From positions 248,001 through 312,000 of the forward strand of contig NZ_JAGENB010000002.1 of the NCBI RefSeq assembly GCF_019991125.1: a stretch of DNA of 64,000 nt, in the 5' to 3' direction. Source of the stretch: Phyllobacterium calauticae. GTDB taxonomy: Bacteria; Pseudomonadota; Alphaproteobacteria; Rhizobiales; Rhizobiaceae. The first letter of the stretch is position 1. Each line of letters opens with the position of its first letter. The notes under the pieces were generated by a model. The model was not told the origin of the DNA. It did no database searches and saw only the letters and a list, made by a program, of their open reading frames with translations. Positions 44,010 to 52,149 of this stretch are shown piece by piece. The translations under genes and the position numbers were made by a program.

Positions 44010-45431
44010 ATGCAGAGGAGCGAAGATTGCGTAATGCCATCGAGTAAGTCGCGAAACTCACCGTTCGACACCCAGAATGAGCGTGGTGGCGACCGCTTGC
44101 TCCAGATTGAAGCCGTCTATGACAGGGTCCCGGTCGGGCTTTGCTACCTCAATCGCGACGGTATCTTTGTCACGGTCAACGATCAGCTTTCCCGGATGCT
44201 TGATGTCAGCAGCGATCATGCGGTTGGCCGGTCGGTGGAGGATGTGGTGCCCGACCACGCCGCCTTGCTGCGCGCCAGCCTGATCGCTGCCCTGAAGGAA
44301 AAGCCCATTCCCGATCACACGATGCAGCGGGGCGCTGAAACGCTGATGATTTCTGCGGCTCCGGTGACCAATGATCTTGGGGAAGTGGCGGGAATTTCGG
44401 TGGCCTACACCAATATCACCACCATGACGAAGATTTCCGAGCGATTGGCCGAAATCGAGCAGCGCACGACCTATGCGCTCGAGAGTGCCGGGCAATGGAT
44501 ATGGGATATGAATATTGCGACGAACCGGGTCTGGCGTTCGCCGCAATACCGGACCCTGCTCGGGCTGGACCCGGCCAGCCCGGCGGCGGAGAACGTGGCG
44601 TGGGACATCGTGCATCCCGATGACAAGGCCCGCACGATCCAGGCATTCGAAGATGTTGTCAGCGGCCGGAAACCGCATTTCGAAGCGGTTTACCGGGTGC
44701 CGCACGGCAATGGCGGCGAGGCGTGGATACTCAGCCGCGGCAAGATCGTCGAATATGGCCCCGACGGATCGCCGCTGCGGCTGCTGGCAACCAGCGTCGA
44801 CATCAGCAGCCAGAAACAGATTGAAGAAGAGCTGTCCTCAACCGTGCGGTTGCGGATGGAGCTGGAGCAGAAGCTGCTCGAAGCCAACCGGAAACTGAAA
44901 AAGCTGTCGGAAAGCGATCATCTGACCAGCCTGCCGAACCGGCGCAAGTTCAGCCGCCTGCTCAAGCGGGAATACGAGCGGGCGAGTGATCACGGGCAGC
45001 CGCTGGCCTTGCTGATGATCGATATCGACTACTTCAAGGCCTATAATGATGTGTATGGTCATCTCGCCGGGGACCGGTGCCTCGTGCAGGTGGGGCGTGT
45101 CCTCAGCAAGGTGATCGGGAAGGGTACCGGCCTTGTCGCGCGTTTCGGCGGCGAAGAGTTTGCGGCGCTGCTGCCGGGCGCCAGTATCGATGAGGCGGCG
45201 GACATTGCCACGACCTTGCTGGAGGCCGTCGCCGGCCTGCATCTGGATCAAGAGGATGTTCCGGCAGGCCGGACATCGGTCAGTATCGGTATCAGCGCGC
45301 TTGCACAGTTGCCCGCCGCCACGCAGGACGGCGCGGATGCATTGGTGAACCTGGCAGACCGGGCTCTCTACGAAGCAAAGCGCGCCGGACGCGGCAGGGT
45401 GCGTGTCTGGGGCAGTTTTTCCACGGATTAG
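44010..45431 (+). CDS. PAS-PAS-GGDEF diguanylate cyclase
   Basis: A 473-residue cytosolic protein with two PAS domains (about 30-135 and 150-275), a short coiled coil and a GGDEF domain. The active-site loop is GGEEF near residue 379, competent for c-di-GMP synthesis. The RXXD inhibitory site five residues upstream is absent (KGTG instead), so product inhibition through that site is unlikely. No membrane helix is seen. The start could also be the ATG at 44034, eight residues later; neither has a strong ribosome-binding site. Confidence 0.88.
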   Translation: MQRSEDCVMPSSKSRNSPFDTQNERGGDRLLQIEAVYDRVPVGLCYLNRDGIFVTVNDQLSRMLDVSSDHAVGRSVEDVVPDHAALLRASLIAALKEKPIPDHTMQRGAETLMISAAPVTNDLGEVAGISVAYTNITTMTKISERLAEIEQRTTYALESAGQWIWDMNIATNRVWRSPQYRTLLGLDPASPAAENVAWDIVHPDDKARTIQAFEDVVSGRKPHFEAVYRVPHGNGGEAWILSRGKIVEYGPDGSPLRLLATSVDISSQKQIEEELSSTVRLRMELEQKLLEANRKLKKLSESDHLTSLPNRRKFSRLLKREYERASDHGQPLALLMIDIDYFKAYNDVYGHLAGDRCLVQVGRVLSKVIGKGTGLVARFGGEEFAALLPGASIDEAADIATTLLEAVAGLHLDQEDVPAGRTSVSIGISALAQLPAATQDGADALVNLADRALYEAKRAGRGRVRVWGSFSTD

Positions 45432-45437
45432 GCGGTT

Positions 45438-46496
45438 CTATCGGCCCGGCGTGCGGATGGTTTTGCGCCAGACCATCGATGCGTGCAGGCTGACGGAGCG
45501 GTTGTCCAATCCGGACTCGTCGGCGTCATTGGTCAGCCACTCCACACTGGTTCTGACGATGTCCTCGACCGGCTGGGCAAATGTTGTCAGCGCGTAGGAC
45601 GACCAGTCGGCCTGGGGGATGTCGTCGAAACCGGTCACGCAAAGCTCGTCCGGAATGCGCAGGCCGAAATCGTGGCGTGCGCTGTCCATCAGCCCGAACG
45701 CCATGAGATCGTTGACGCAGAACACCGCATCGGGCCGGGTCGGCTCGGTGAACAGCATCCGGGCAATGTGCTGCCCGCTCTCATAGACCGTGTTGCCATG
45801 GCGGATCACCGTCACCTCCAGCCCGAATTCGGCGGCGGCGGCAATGAACCCATGTTCGCGCGCCATCAGGCTTGGCGTGCCGACGGCCGAATTGGCAAAG
45901 GCCAGACGGCGGCAGCCGGCACGCAGGAAGGCATGGACGGCCGCCCGCGCGGCGCGCCTGTCATCGAGATTGATGCGGAACGGCCCTTCGATCTCGTCAT
46001 CCCGGTTGATCAGGACAATGCGCTGCCCGCTGTCGAGGCAGAGTTTGGTGATCGCCTTGTCGGGGAGGCCGGAGAGCAGGATCGACGCGTCCGCCCGGTA
46101 ATTGAGCGTCTGCCGCAGGGCGGCATCGACGCTGCCGTCAGAGCGGTCGGTGTTGATGATCATGCAGACCTTGCCGGCCTTCTGCAGCGCATGGGACAGT
46201 TCCCGCACCAGCCGGGCGCGATAGGGCGTGTCCATTTCCGAGGCAACGAGACAGACAATACCGCTTTCGCTGCGCATCAGGCCGCGCGCAAGCTGGTTGA
46301 CGTGATAGCCGAGCGCATCCGCCGCTTCGATGACGCGCCGGCGCGTCTCGTCGGACACACTGGCGCCGGGGGTGAACGTGCGTGAAACCGCCGAGCGCGA
46401 CACACCGGCTCTTTTTGCAACGTCTTCGGCGCTGATGAATGACTTGTTCAACGAGATTTCCACCCGGGTAACATTCGGTTTTTCCATAGATTGCAC
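45438..46496 (-). CDS. LacI-family repressor of the divergent ABC importer
   Basis: A 352-residue regulator. The helix-turn-helix is at residues about 22-70 (ISAEDVAKRAGVSRSAVSRT, FTPGASVSDETRRRVIEAAD, ALGYHVNQLARGLM). The periplasmic-binding-protein-like effector domain follows (ILLSGLPDKAI, DAVFCVNDLMAFGLMDSARH). A GTG at 46496 has GGAGAAGAG upstream; an ATG at 46487 is the alternative. It is divergent from the ABC transporter, with a good operator between. LacI control implies a sugar or sugar derivative as inducer, not iron. Confidence 0.88.
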   Translation of the reverse strand: MQSMEKPNVTRVEISLNKSFISAEDVAKRAGVSRSAVSRTFTPGASVSDETRRRVIEAADALGYHVNQLARGLMRSESGIVCLVASEMDTPYRARLVRELSHALQKAGKVCMIINTDRSDGSVDAALRQTLNYRADASILLSGLPDKAITKLCLDSGQRIVLINRDDEIEGPFRINLDDRRAARAAVHAFLRAGCRRLAFANSAVGTPSLMAREHGFIAAAAEFGLEVTVIRHGNTVYESGQHIARMLFTEPTRPDAVFCVNDLMAFGLMDSARHDFGLRIPDELCVTGFDDIPQADWSSYALTTFAQPVEDIVRTSVEWLTNDADESGLDNRSVSLHASMVWRKTIRTPGR

Positions 46497-46587
46497 ACGA
46501 TTGCTCTTCTCCGCAAGGCAAGCATATTCAAATTTAATCGGACAAAATCAATAAGCCGGCTTGACATGAACTGTTCGCATGTGAAAC

Positions 46588-46607
46588 TTTTGCACACGCT
46601 TGCAAAA
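46588..46607. promoter_or_regulatory. Probable LacI operator before the ABC operon
   Basis: TTTTGCA (46588-46594), 6-bp spacer CACGCT, TGCAAAA (46601-46607): perfect arms in the typical size of a LacI-family site. TTGACA at 46561-46566 is a candidate -35 just upstream, so a bound repressor would block the promoter. Confidence 0.7.
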
Positions 46608-46652
46608 CAAGCAGCGGCATGGAGGTGCCGTTTTTTCAGGGAGGAGAAATTC

Positions 46653-47681
46653 ATGCGTTCAGTCTTTGCCATTGCTGCTGCTTTTGCCGCCGGTATCCAG
46701 ATGATGCCGATGGAGGCGCGTGCGGCGGACAATCTCAATCTGATCTGCTCGGCGGATGTCGTCATCTGCGAGCTGATGAAGGGCATGTTTGAGAAGGATA
46801 CGGGCATTCAGGTCAACATGGTGCGCCTGTCATCGGGCGAAACCTATGCAAAAATCCGCGCCGAGGCGCGCAACCCCAAGACCGATATCTGGTGGGCGGG
46901 CACGGGCGATCCGCATCTGCAGGCCGCGTCCGAGGGCCTGACACAGGAATACAAATCGCCGCTGCTCGACCAGTTGCAGGACTGGGCCAAGAAGCAGGCA
47001 GAAAGTTCCGGCTACAAGACCGTCGGCGTCTATGCCGGGGCGCTGGGATGGGGCTACAACACCGATATCGTCAAGAAAAAGGGCATGAAGGAAGCCAAGT
47101 GCTGGGCCGATCTGCTCGATCCATCCTACAAGGGCGAAATCCAGATGGCCAATCCGAACTCGTCGGGAACAGCCTATACGGCGCTCGCATCGCTGGTGCA
47201 GATCATGGGCGAGGACAAGGCCTATGACTATCTGAAGAAGCTCAATGCCAATGTCTCGCAATATACGAAGTCCGGTTCCGCACCGGTGAAGGCCGCGGCG
47301 CGCGGTGAAACGGCGCTCGGTATCGTCTTCATGCATGACTCGGTGGCCCAGACGGTCGAAGGCTTCCCGGTGAAAACCGTCGCGCCATGCGAAGGCACGG
47401 GCTACGAAATCGGCTCCATGTCGATCGTCAAGGGCGCGCGCAATCTCGATGCAGCGAAGAAATGGTATGACTGGGCGCTGTCTGCCGACGTGCAGTCGCA
47501 CATGAAGGAAGCGAAATCCTTCCAGCTGCCATCGAACAAGGCGGCGGTCGTTCCGCCGGAAGCGCCGAAGTTCGAAGACATCAAGCTCATCGATTATGAC
47601 TTCAAGACCTATGGCGATCCGGCCAAGCGCAAGGAACTGCTTGACCGCTGGGACAAGGAAATCGGCGCAAGCGCCAATTGA
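46653..47681 (+). CDS. AfuA/FbpA-type ABC transporter substrate-binding protein
   Basis: A 342-residue periplasmic binding protein with a signal peptide (residues 1-25, ending ARA). Family blocks are NLICSADVVICELMKGMFEK, GETYAKIRAEARNPKTDIWW, AGTGDPHLQAASEGL, GWGYN and ANPNSSGTAYTALASLVQIMG. It belongs to the AfuA/FbpA group. FbpA proteins bind ferric iron, but AfuA of Actinobacillus pleuropneumoniae was shown to bind sugar phosphates. LacI control and the downstream phosphatase favour the latter type here. GGGAGGAG precedes the ATG. Confidence 0.88.
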   Translation: MRSVFAIAAAFAAGIQMMPMEARAADNLNLICSADVVICELMKGMFEKDTGIQVNMVRLSSGETYAKIRAEARNPKTDIWWAGTGDPHLQAASEGLTQEYKSPLLDQLQDWAKKQAESSGYKTVGVYAGALGWGYNTDIVKKKGMKEAKCWADLLDPSYKGEIQMANPNSSGTAYTALASLVQIMGEDKAYDYLKKLNANVSQYTKSGSAPVKAAARGETALGIVFMHDSVAQTVEGFPVKTVAPCEGTGYEIGSMSIVKGARNLDAAKKWYDWALSADVQSHMKEAKSFQLPSNKAAVVPPEAPKFEDIKLIDYDFKTYGDPAKRKELLDRWDKEIGASAN

Positions 47682-47699
47682 TCTGAGTTCAGCAGTTTC

Positions 47700-47728
47700 G
47701 CGTGCCCGGTATTTCCATGCGGGCACGC
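47700..47728 (+). repeat. Intercistronic hairpin after the binding-protein gene
   Basis: GCGTGCCCG, 11-nt loop, CGGGCACGC: a perfect 9-bp stem, 18 bp after the stop. Hairpins at this place often protect or partly terminate the message so that the binding protein is made in excess over the permease. Confidence 0.65.
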
Positions 47729-47767
47729 CAGCCATTTCCATCATTGAAGACAGTATTGGGTAGCACA

Positions 47768-49996
47768 ATGGAACGTAGCGACCGGAGATTGAACATTGCT
47801 CTCGGTATAGGCCTTGCCGGGTTTGCCCTTGTGCCGTGGTACAGGATCGAAAGCGGATTCTACGGCCTTGGCTGGCTGGGCAAATTCCCGTCCGGTTCGG
47901 CGGAAGCGCCCGGCCTTGTGCAGATCGCCAGCCATGGCCGCTGGTCGCTGGCCATCATCGCCCTGTTGTTCGCGCTGGGACTGGCTGCACGGGCGTTCCG
48001 GGTTTCGCCGCTGCGTGCCAATCTGCTCATCGGGGCGGGGGCTGCCGGCATTGTCTTTCTGGTTCTGCAGGGGCTTGCCATCGGTTTCACCGGCTGGAGC
48101 TGGGCGATCAGCGAAAGCCTGTTCGGGCCGCTCGCCGATGGGCAGCCGTCCATGGGCGCGGGCGCCGGTCTGGTTGCGCTGTCCTTCGTCCTGATGTTTT
48201 CCTTCGGGCTGGCCGAACGCGGCGTGCTGCGCGGCGACGCCTTTGTCGTCGCGTCGATTGCGCTCCTCATCTTCCTCGTTGCCATCTTCGTGTTCTATCC
48301 CGTCGGCAGCATGCTGATCGGCTCGGTCCAGAGCGTTGACGGTTCGTTCGACCCTTCCGGGTTCGTGCGCAATATCCAGGACCCGTCGATCTGGAGTCTC
48401 GATTGCGTGGTCGGCGGCAACCGCTGCGGCATTGCCTGGCGCACGCTGTTCCTCGCCATTCTCGCCGCGTCGGGTTCCACTCTCCTTGGCCTGTGCTTTG
48501 CGCTGGTCGCCACCCGCACCCGGTTCCCGTTCAAGAAGGGCCTGCGCCTTCTGACGATCCTGCCGATCATCACGCCGCCCTTCGTCATCGGTCTTGCGCT
48601 GATCCTTTTGTTCGGCCGCGCCGGTGTGGTGACGCAGCAATTGTCCGAGCTTTTCGGCATTGAGCCCGGCCGCTGGCTCTACGGCCTCACCGGCATATGG
48701 ATCGCACAGGTTCTGTCATTCACGCCGATCTCGTTCCTCGTCCTGATCGGCGTCGTCGAGGGCGTCAGCCCGTCGATGGAAGAGGCATCGCAGACTTTGC
48801 GCGCCGACCGCTGGCGCACCTTCTGGCGGGTTTCCCTGCCTTTGATGAAACCCGGTCTCGCCAATGCGTTTCTCATCGGTTTCATCGAAAGCATGGCGGA
48901 TTTCGGCAACCCGCTGGTGCTCGGCGGCAGCCACGGCGTTTTGTCGACGGAAATCTTCTTCGCCGTCGTCGGTTCGCAGAACGATCCGTCGCGGGCAGCG
49001 GTGCTTGCGATCATCCTCCTGTTCTTCACATTGTCCGCATTTCTGGCTCAGCGCGTCTGGCTGGCGGGCAAGAGCTTTGCCACGGTCACCGGCAAGGGGG
49101 ATTCCGGCGCGCATATCGCCCTGCCGCGCTCCCTGTCGATCGGTGTCCACGCCATCGTCATTCCGTGGATCCTGTTCACGCTCGTCATCTACGGCATGAT
49201 CCTGTTCGGCGGCTTCGTGCGCACCTGGGGTCTCGACAACACGCTGACGCTGGAACATTACCAGCGGGCATTCTCCTTCAGCTTCAGCAATGGCGCCATT
49301 GCCTGGACCGGCGTTGCCTGGAACTCGTTCTGGACGACAATCAAGATCGCGCTGATTTCAGCGCCGCTGACCGCAGCTGTCGGCCTGCTCACGGCCTATC
49401 TCATCGTGCGCCAGCGCTTTGTTGGACGAAATATTTTCGAGTTTGCCCTGATGATGAGTTTTGCCATTCCCGGCACGGTCATCGGCATCAGCTACATCAT
49501 GGCCTTCAACCTGCCGCCGCTGGAGATGACCGGGACGGCGCTGATCCTGATCGCCTGTTTCGTCTTCCGCAACATGCCCGTGGGCGTGCGCGGCGGCGTG
49601 GCGGCGATGAGCCAGCTCGACAAGAGTCTCGACGAAGCCTCGCTGACGCTGCGGGCGACGAGTTTCCGCACCATCCGCAAGGTGATCCTGCCACTGTTGC
49701 GCCCGGCCATCGTGGCGGCGCTGGTCTATTCCTTCGTGCGCGCCATCACCTCGATCAGCGCTGTCATATTCCTTGTAAGTGCCGAATATAATATGGCGAC
49801 TTCCTATATTGTCGGGCTCGTCGAAAACGGCGAGTACGGCGTGGCGGTGGCCTACTCCTCGATGCTGATCGTCGTCATGATCGTCATCATCACCTGTTTC
49901 CAGCTTCTGGTGGGCGAACGAAAACTGCGCCGCGAAAACCGCGTTGCGACAGCCTTCGTTCCCTCCGCCGCTCCACAAGAAAAGGCCGCATCATGA
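47768..49996 (+). CDS. Fused two-domain ABC permease (AfuB/FbpB type)
   Basis: A 742-residue inner-membrane permease. Two ABC permease domains sit in one chain, as in FbpB/AfuB, preceded by about 200 residues with extra spans. The ATPase-contact (EAA) loops are visible as MEEASQTLRADRWRTFWRVS near residue 340 and LDEASLTLRATSFRTIRKVI near 620. About 14-16 membrane segments are expected. The ATG of the ATPase gene overlaps its stop (ATGA), so the two are translationally coupled. Confidence 0.9.
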   Translation: MERSDRRLNIALGIGLAGFALVPWYRIESGFYGLGWLGKFPSGSAEAPGLVQIASHGRWSLAIIALLFALGLAARAFRVSPLRANLLIGAGAAGIVFLVLQGLAIGFTGWSWAISESLFGPLADGQPSMGAGAGLVALSFVLMFSFGLAERGVLRGDAFVVASIALLIFLVAIFVFYPVGSMLIGSVQSVDGSFDPSGFVRNIQDPSIWSLDCVVGGNRCGIAWRTLFLAILAASGSTLLGLCFALVATRTRFPFKKGLRLLTILPIITPPFVIGLALILLFGRAGVVTQQLSELFGIEPGRWLYGLTGIWIAQVLSFTPISFLVLIGVVEGVSPSMEEASQTLRADRWRTFWRVSLPLMKPGLANAFLIGFIESMADFGNPLVLGGSHGVLSTEIFFAVVGSQNDPSRAAVLAIILLFFTLSAFLAQRVWLAGKSFATVTGKGDSGAHIALPRSLSIGVHAIVIPWILFTLVIYGMILFGGFVRTWGLDNTLTLEHYQRAFSFSFSNGAIAWTGVAWNSFWTTIKIALISAPLTAAVGLLTAYLIVRQRFVGRNIFEFALMMSFAIPGTVIGISYIMAFNLPPLEMTGTALILIACFVFRNMPVGVRGGVAAMSQLDKSLDEASLTLRATSFRTIRKVILPLLRPAIVAALVYSFVRAITSISAVIFLVSAEYNMATSYIVGLVENGEYGVAVAYSSMLIVVMIVIITCFQLLVGERKLRRENRVATAFVPSAAPQEKAAS

Positions 49997-51054
49997 CCAC
50001 CCATCGCACCGGCTCCGTCGTCTTCTCCAATGTCAAAAAGCAGTTCGGCAATTTCACGGCCATTCACGATCTCTCGCTGACGATCGAGCCCGGCACGCTG
50101 GTCACGCTGCTCGGGCCGTCCGGTTGCGGCAAGACCACGACCCTGCGCATGCTGGCGGGGCTGGAGCACCCCTCCGCCGGCCGTATCCTGATCGGCGGCA
50201 AGGATGTCACCATGCTTCCCGCCAATGAGCGCGATGTCTCGATGGTGTTCCAGTCCTATGCGCTGTTTCCGCATATGTCGGTGGCGGAAAATGTCGCCTA
50301 TGGCCTTGAATCCTCGGGCATGAAGAAATCCGACGCGCGGGAAAAGGCGGAAGAAGGGCTCAAGCAGGTTGGTCTTTCCGGCTACGGCCAGCGCCTTCCG
50401 GCGGAATTGTCCGGCGGCCAGCAGCAGCGTGTTGCCGTCGCGCGGGCGCTGGTTCTGGAGCCGCAGGTGCTGCTGCTGGACGAACCCCTGTCCAATCTCG
50501 ATGCGCGGCTGCGCCGCCGCGTGCGCACGGAAATCCGCGAGTTGCAGCAGCGGCTGGGATTCACGGCGGTTTATGTCACGCATGATCAGGAAGAGGCGCT
50601 TGCGGTATCCGACCAGATCATCGTCATGCAGGACGGGATCATCGCCCAGCAGGGCTCGCCGCGCGAGCTTTACGAAGCACCGGCTTCATCCTTCATCGCG
50701 GATTTCATCGGCGAGGCCAATGTGGTGCCGTGTGAAGTGCTGCGCAGCGACGGCGGCAACGCCATCATCCGTGTCGGCACGCTGGAACACGCCGTGCCGG
50801 GCCGCAACGCCCGGCCGGGACCGGCGAAGCTCGCCGTGCGTCCCAATGCGATCACATTGGAAGCGGGTGGGAATGGTGCCTTCGCCGGTAGCATCCGGCA
50901 CGCCGCCTATCTCGGCGATCACGTCGAATATGAAGTGGAAACCGCGTCCGGAACGCTCTTCGTCGTCGATCCGGCCGTTGACCGCAATCTTCCTCCCGCA
51001 ACCAGTGTCAGCATCGGTTTCCACCATCGCGGCATCGCCATCATCAACAACTGA
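49993..51054 (+). CDS. ABC transporter ATP-binding protein (AfuC/FbpC type)
   Basis: A 353-residue ATPase. Walker A is GPSGCGKTTTLRM (near residue 38), the signature is LSGGQQQRVAVARAL, Walker B is [11 protein letters not shown], and the switch His is in VYVTHDQEEAL. The C-terminal ~110 residues are a TOBE-type regulatory domain. It powers the adjacent permease. Overlaps the permease stop by 4 bp and is followed by the phosphatase gene after 23 bp. Confidence 0.92.
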   Translation: MTTHRTGSVVFSNVKKQFGNFTAIHDLSLTIEPGTLVTLLGPSGCGKTTTLRMLAGLEHPSAGRILIGGKDVTMLPANERDVSMVFQSYALFPHMSVAENVAYGLESSGMKKSDAREKAEEGLKQVGLSGYGQRLPAELSGGQQQRVAVARALVLEPQVLLLDEPLSNLDARLRRRVRTEIRELQQRLGFTAVYVTHDQEEALAVSDQIIVMQDGIIAQQGSPRELYEAPASSFIADFIGEANVVPCEVLRSDGGNAIIRVGTLEHAVPGRNARPGPAKLAVRPNAITLEAGGNGAFAGSIRHAAYLGDHVEYEVETASGTLFVVDPAVDRNLPPATSVSIGFHHRGIAIINN

Positions 51055-51077
51055 AACTGCATTTTCAAAGGACTATC

Positions 51078-51878
51078 ATGACATCGCATGCCGAAGCCGA
51101 GTTGCAGGGCCGTTTTGCTCTTGCCCAGAAAATGGCTGTCGAAGCCGGCGCCGTGGCGCTGGCGCATTTCAATGCGCGCGAGCGGCTGGTCATCGAGACC
51201 AAGGCCGATCCGCAGGATGTGGTTTCGATTGCCGACCGGGAAGTGGAAGAACTGATCCGCGCCCGCATCGCGGCGGCCTTTCCCGGCGATGCGGTGCTTG
51301 GCGAAGAATATGGCGTCAGCGCGGGAACCTCCGAGTTCACCTGGGTGATCGATCCGATCGACGGCACCAGCCCGTTCGTCAATGGCATGCCGACCTGGTG
51401 CATCTCGATTGCAGCGCTGCGCGGCGAGGAGATCGTGGTCGGGGTCATCTATGTCCCGTGCAATGAGGAGCTTTATGCGTCGGCGCTCGGAATGGGCGCG
51501 ACCCTGAACGGCAAGGCGCTCGCCATCGATCCGAGCAAGACCATTCGCAATGCGGTGACGGGTATTGGCGCCAATCACCACGTTACCCCGGCAGTGGTTG
51601 CCTCGCTGGTGGAAAAGCTGCTGGAAGCCGGCGGCAATTTCATCCGCAACGGATCGGGCGCGCTCATGCTGGCCTATGTCGCGGCTGGCCGTCTTGTCGG
51701 CTATTACGAGCCCTACATGCATGCCTGGGACTGCATGGCCGGTTACTGCCTCGTCAAGGAAGCAGGCGGCTGGCACCATCCATTCCCGGCAAAGGGCGAG
51801 GCGTTGACCCGGGGCGCACCGGTTCTTGCCGCCGGTACGGGCGCAGTGGACGACCTGAGAAAGATCGCGGGCCTCTGA
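51078..51878 (+). CDS. Inositol-monophosphatase-family sugar-phosphate phosphatase
   Basis: A 266-residue Mg-dependent phosphatase. Metal-site motifs are GEEYG (near residue 74), WVIDPIDGTSPFVNG (near 88-102) and HAWDCMAGYCLVKEAGG (near 215-230). The family acts on inositol phosphates, fructose bisphosphate, histidinol phosphate and similar compounds. It closes the LacI-controlled ABC operon, so it likely removes phosphate from the imported substrate or its product. Exact substrate unknown. Confidence 0.87.
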   Translation: MTSHAEAELQGRFALAQKMAVEAGAVALAHFNARERLVIETKADPQDVVSIADREVEELIRARIAAAFPGDAVLGEEYGVSAGTSEFTWVIDPIDGTSPFVNGMPTWCISIAALRGEEIVVGVIYVPCNEELYASALGMGATLNGKALAIDPSKTIRNAVTGIGANHHVTPAVVASLVEKLLEAGGNFIRNGSGALMLAYVAAGRLVGYYEPYMHAWDCMAGYCLVKEAGGWHHPFPAKGEALTRGAPVLAAGTGAVDDLRKIAGL

Positions 51879-52149
51879 TCCCGGCAGTGCACCGCCGGCG
51901 CATCTGCGCTGGCGGGCTTGATACCATTTCAACCAGATTTTATGAGTGTACGACCTCGTTCCCGCAGTATTTCGCGTGCTTCGCTGGGTAAAAATCCCGA
52001 TAAAGGCTGCTTGCATTCGCAACGGGAAAGAAAGCAAAAAACTTGAAACTTTCCGCAACTGCTAAGAGCAGATCATTGACTTATTACAGCGAATAACGTG
52101 GATTAAAGTTGGTGTTGTCGATCACCGACTCTCGTAAAGCTGGATAGAC

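Noticed and set aside
46653-51054. Simple call as ferric iron ABC transporter
   Set aside because: The family name alone suggests iron, but LacI control and the linked phosphatase argue for a sugar phosphate, as known for AfuABC; only the family type is therefore stated.
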